Assembly (NCBI RefSeq): GCF_963676685.1
Contig: NC_092356.1
Coordinates: forward strand, 22,307,750 to 22,371,749
DNA from: Mytilus edulis
Taxonomy: Eukaryota; Mollusca; Bivalvia; Mytilida; Mytilidae
Length of the DNA: 64,000 nt
Reading direction: 5' to 3'
Part shown: positions 62,282-64,000 of the stretch, one piece after another
Layout: the number at the start of each line of letters is the position of its first letter
Numbering within the stretch: the first letter of the stretch is position 1
The notes under the pieces: model-generated
The model's database searches: none
The model's input: the letters and a program-made list of their open reading frames with translations, nothing else
Told to the model about the DNA's origin: nothing
Position numbers and translations under genes: made by a program

Positions 62282-63285
62282 TAGCTCACCTGACATGAAA
62301 GGACAAGTGCGCTTTTTCTCATCACTTTGCGTCCGTCGTCGTCTGTTAACTTTTACAAAAATCTTCTCTAAAACAAATGGCCCACATTTAGCCAAACTTG
62401 GCTGCAATCATCAATAGGTTATTTAGTTTTAAAATGTGTCCGATAACCCATCTTGCCAACCAATATGGCCGACACGGCTACAAATATAACATAGGGGTAA
62501 AATGCAGTTTTTTGGTTTATCTTTTTGAAACGATTTTTTAACGCATTTAGAGCAAATCTGACATGGGTAAAAATGTTCATCAGATTAAGATCTATCGTCC
62601 CTTAAATTTTCAGACGAATCCAACAACCCATTGGTAATTTTAAGAAAATTCTGTAGTTTTTGGTTCTTATCTTGACTCTAGAGATATACTGTTAACATCA
62701 ATAATGTCCAGAAAAGTAAGATCTACAAATTAGTCGACATGACCAAAGTGTCAGTCGACCCCTTTAGGAGTTATTGCCCTTTATAGCCAATTCTAAACAA
62801 TTTTTCGTAAATTTTTGTAATATTTTACACAAATCTTCTTCTACTGAGACAAATTTAATCATAGTTGGCTATAGTCACTATTATGGTAACTAGTTTGAAA
62901 AATGTGTCTGATGACCCCGCCTTCCAACCATCATGGCCGACATGGTTAAAAATAGAACATAGGGGGAAATGCAGTTTTTGGCTCATATGTCTGAAACTAA
63001 AGCATTTAGATCAAATCTGACATGTGGCAAATATGTTCACCAGATTTAAATTTATCTGCCGTGAAATTTTCAGACCAATCCGACAACCCGTTTTTTTGGT
63101 TGCTGTCCCTGAGTAAGTAATTTTACGGAAATTTTGCATTTTTTTTTTATTATTATCTTAATAAATATCATTATATTATCTAATATCTTATACATGTTAT
63201 ACTTTTGATTATAATTTGAACCTTATTTGTTTTCCAAAGCATCAGTAAATACAAGGTGAGCGACACAAGCTCTTGAGAGCTCTAG
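62282..63285 (+). mobile_element. AGCTCACCTG element, copy 2
   Basis: It starts TAGCTCACCTGACATGAAAG and ends AAGGTGAGCGACACAAGCTC with TTGAGAGCTCTAG. It shares GTCCGTCGTCGTCTG, AATCTTCTCTAAAAC, GAACATAGGGG and TTTTCAGACCAATCCGACAA with copy 1. The middle third of the unit is present twice (from about 62520 and 62970: TTTAGAGCAAATCTGACATG and TTTAGATCAAATCTGACATG), making this copy longer. Confidence 0.75.
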
Positions 63286-63389
63286 TTTGTAACCAAAAAT
63301 GTAATTGTTTTTAATCAAGCGCGTGTTACAGTGCAAGGTCGTCGTTACTAAAAACAAACAAATTATTTTTTATAAATACATGATTAAAA

Positions 63390-63830
63390 TGATGGTCGAA
63401 AGATACCAGAGGGACAGTCAAACTCAAAGATCGAAAATAAACTGACAACCCCGAGGATTAAAAATAGAAATAGACAAACAGCCAAACAGACAAACAATAT
63501 TAAACAAAACACAACATAGAAAAATAAAGACTACTCTACAACACGAACACCCCCCCCCCCCATCCCCCCCCCCCCCCAACAACAACTTGGGGTGTTCTCG
63601 GGTGCTTCGAAATGATATTAAGCAGATTCTGCTCCATATGTGGCACCCGTCGTGTTACTCATGTGAGTACAAACCCAGTAATAATTCTTATCCTTATCCG
63701 GTACCTCACATTAGTGAAAGGGGAACGGAATTGTAGTCAAAAAGAACTTATCCACTATCATCTGTGAAACGAATATTCAATAACGGTCAACCAACTGGTG
63801 ATGGCGTTTGTAAAACTTACGAAGGTATGA
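63390..63830 (+). repeat. Dispersed repeat R2, with a poly-C run
   Basis: AAAGATACCAGAGGGACAGT, AAATAAACTGACAACCCCGA, AAGCAGATTCTGCTCCATAT, GGCACCCGTCGTGTTACTCA, AATAACGGTCAACCAACTGG. A C-rich run lies at 63549-63577. Beyond 63830 nothing is recognised. Confidence 0.8.
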
Positions 63831-64000
63831 GGTCAATTTAACCATCTGAAACTCTTGGATTAACATATTTTTATTCATGGAATTATTTCCTGTTGATACA
63901 AAAAGTATGGCGTTGAACATTCACATTTTATTATTATATTTCTTACAAAAAAAAGTTTAGTATTTCCTGCATGATGTGATAGGGTATTGTGCCGTTTCAT

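Noticed and set aside
1-64000. tRNA or rRNA genes
   Set aside because: I found no cloverleaf with convincing A and B boxes and no rRNA-like segment; a tRNAscan or Infernal run would settle it.

Overview
The window is AT-rich eukaryotic DNA, most likely from a marine bivalve of the Mytilus type. The case rests on intron-split genes in a sea of degraded dispersed repeats whose wording I associate with mussels: the 'GCGTTTCGTCTAC...AAAGACTCATCAGTGACGCTC' repeat, the 'GAATGGTTTTACAC...CATACCACATCTTC' repeat, and elements starting 'AGCTCACCTGGCCCGAAGGG'. There is no bacterial or viral gene organisation. Species assignment is inference from recognition, not a search.

The main gene content is a tandem cluster of three L-amino-acid-oxidase-like genes (escapin/aplysianin-type FAD enzymes), all on the minus strand: copy A (about 7.6-15.9 kb), copy B (26.1-33.5 kb) and copy C (51.1-61.7 kb). 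I reconstructed all three by following splice sites. Each has seven coding exons with the same intron phases (1,1,2,2,2,0) and near-identical exon sizes, giving uninterrupted proteins of 511, 529 and 533 residues. B and C begin with a 73-nt signal-peptide exon and should be secreted. In A the only fitting first exon encodes just Met-Ala plus one base, so its product would lack a signal peptide. Poly(A) signals lie 8-75 nt after each stop. Enzymes of this family release hydrogen peroxide from basic amino acids and serve in molluscan mucus, ink and albumen-gland defence.

At the left edge, also on the minus strand, is the first exon of a probable mitochondrial CoA-transferase (4-hydroxybutyrate CoA-transferase-like). 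The rest of that gene lies outside the window. A LINE with an open reverse-transcriptase frame (1-2.57 kb, plus strand) appears to sit in its first intron. No other convincing gene is present; one 94-codon orphan ORF (18.28-18.57 kb, minus) is noted.

Layout: 0-2.6 kb LINE; 2.6-3.04 kb nested MITEs; 3.19-3.37 kb CoA-transferase exon; 3.77-5.12 kb broken LINE with a MITE inside; 5.3-7.5 kb dispersed repeats; 7.6-15.9 kb gene A, whose intron 4 holds a 2-kb satellite of 25-bp units; 16-26 kb intergenic repeats and foldback elements; 26.1-33.5 kb gene B; 33.5-36.7 kb intergenic; 36.69-48.85 kb a 12.2-kb Mutator-like (MULE) transposon, flanked by an 8-bp target duplication and itself split by an 8.17-kb element with about 167-bp inverted termini; 49-51 kb dispersed repeats; 51.1-61.7 kb gene C; 62-64 kb repeats. 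Within the repeats, several foldback elements and RFX X-box-like palindromes stand out.
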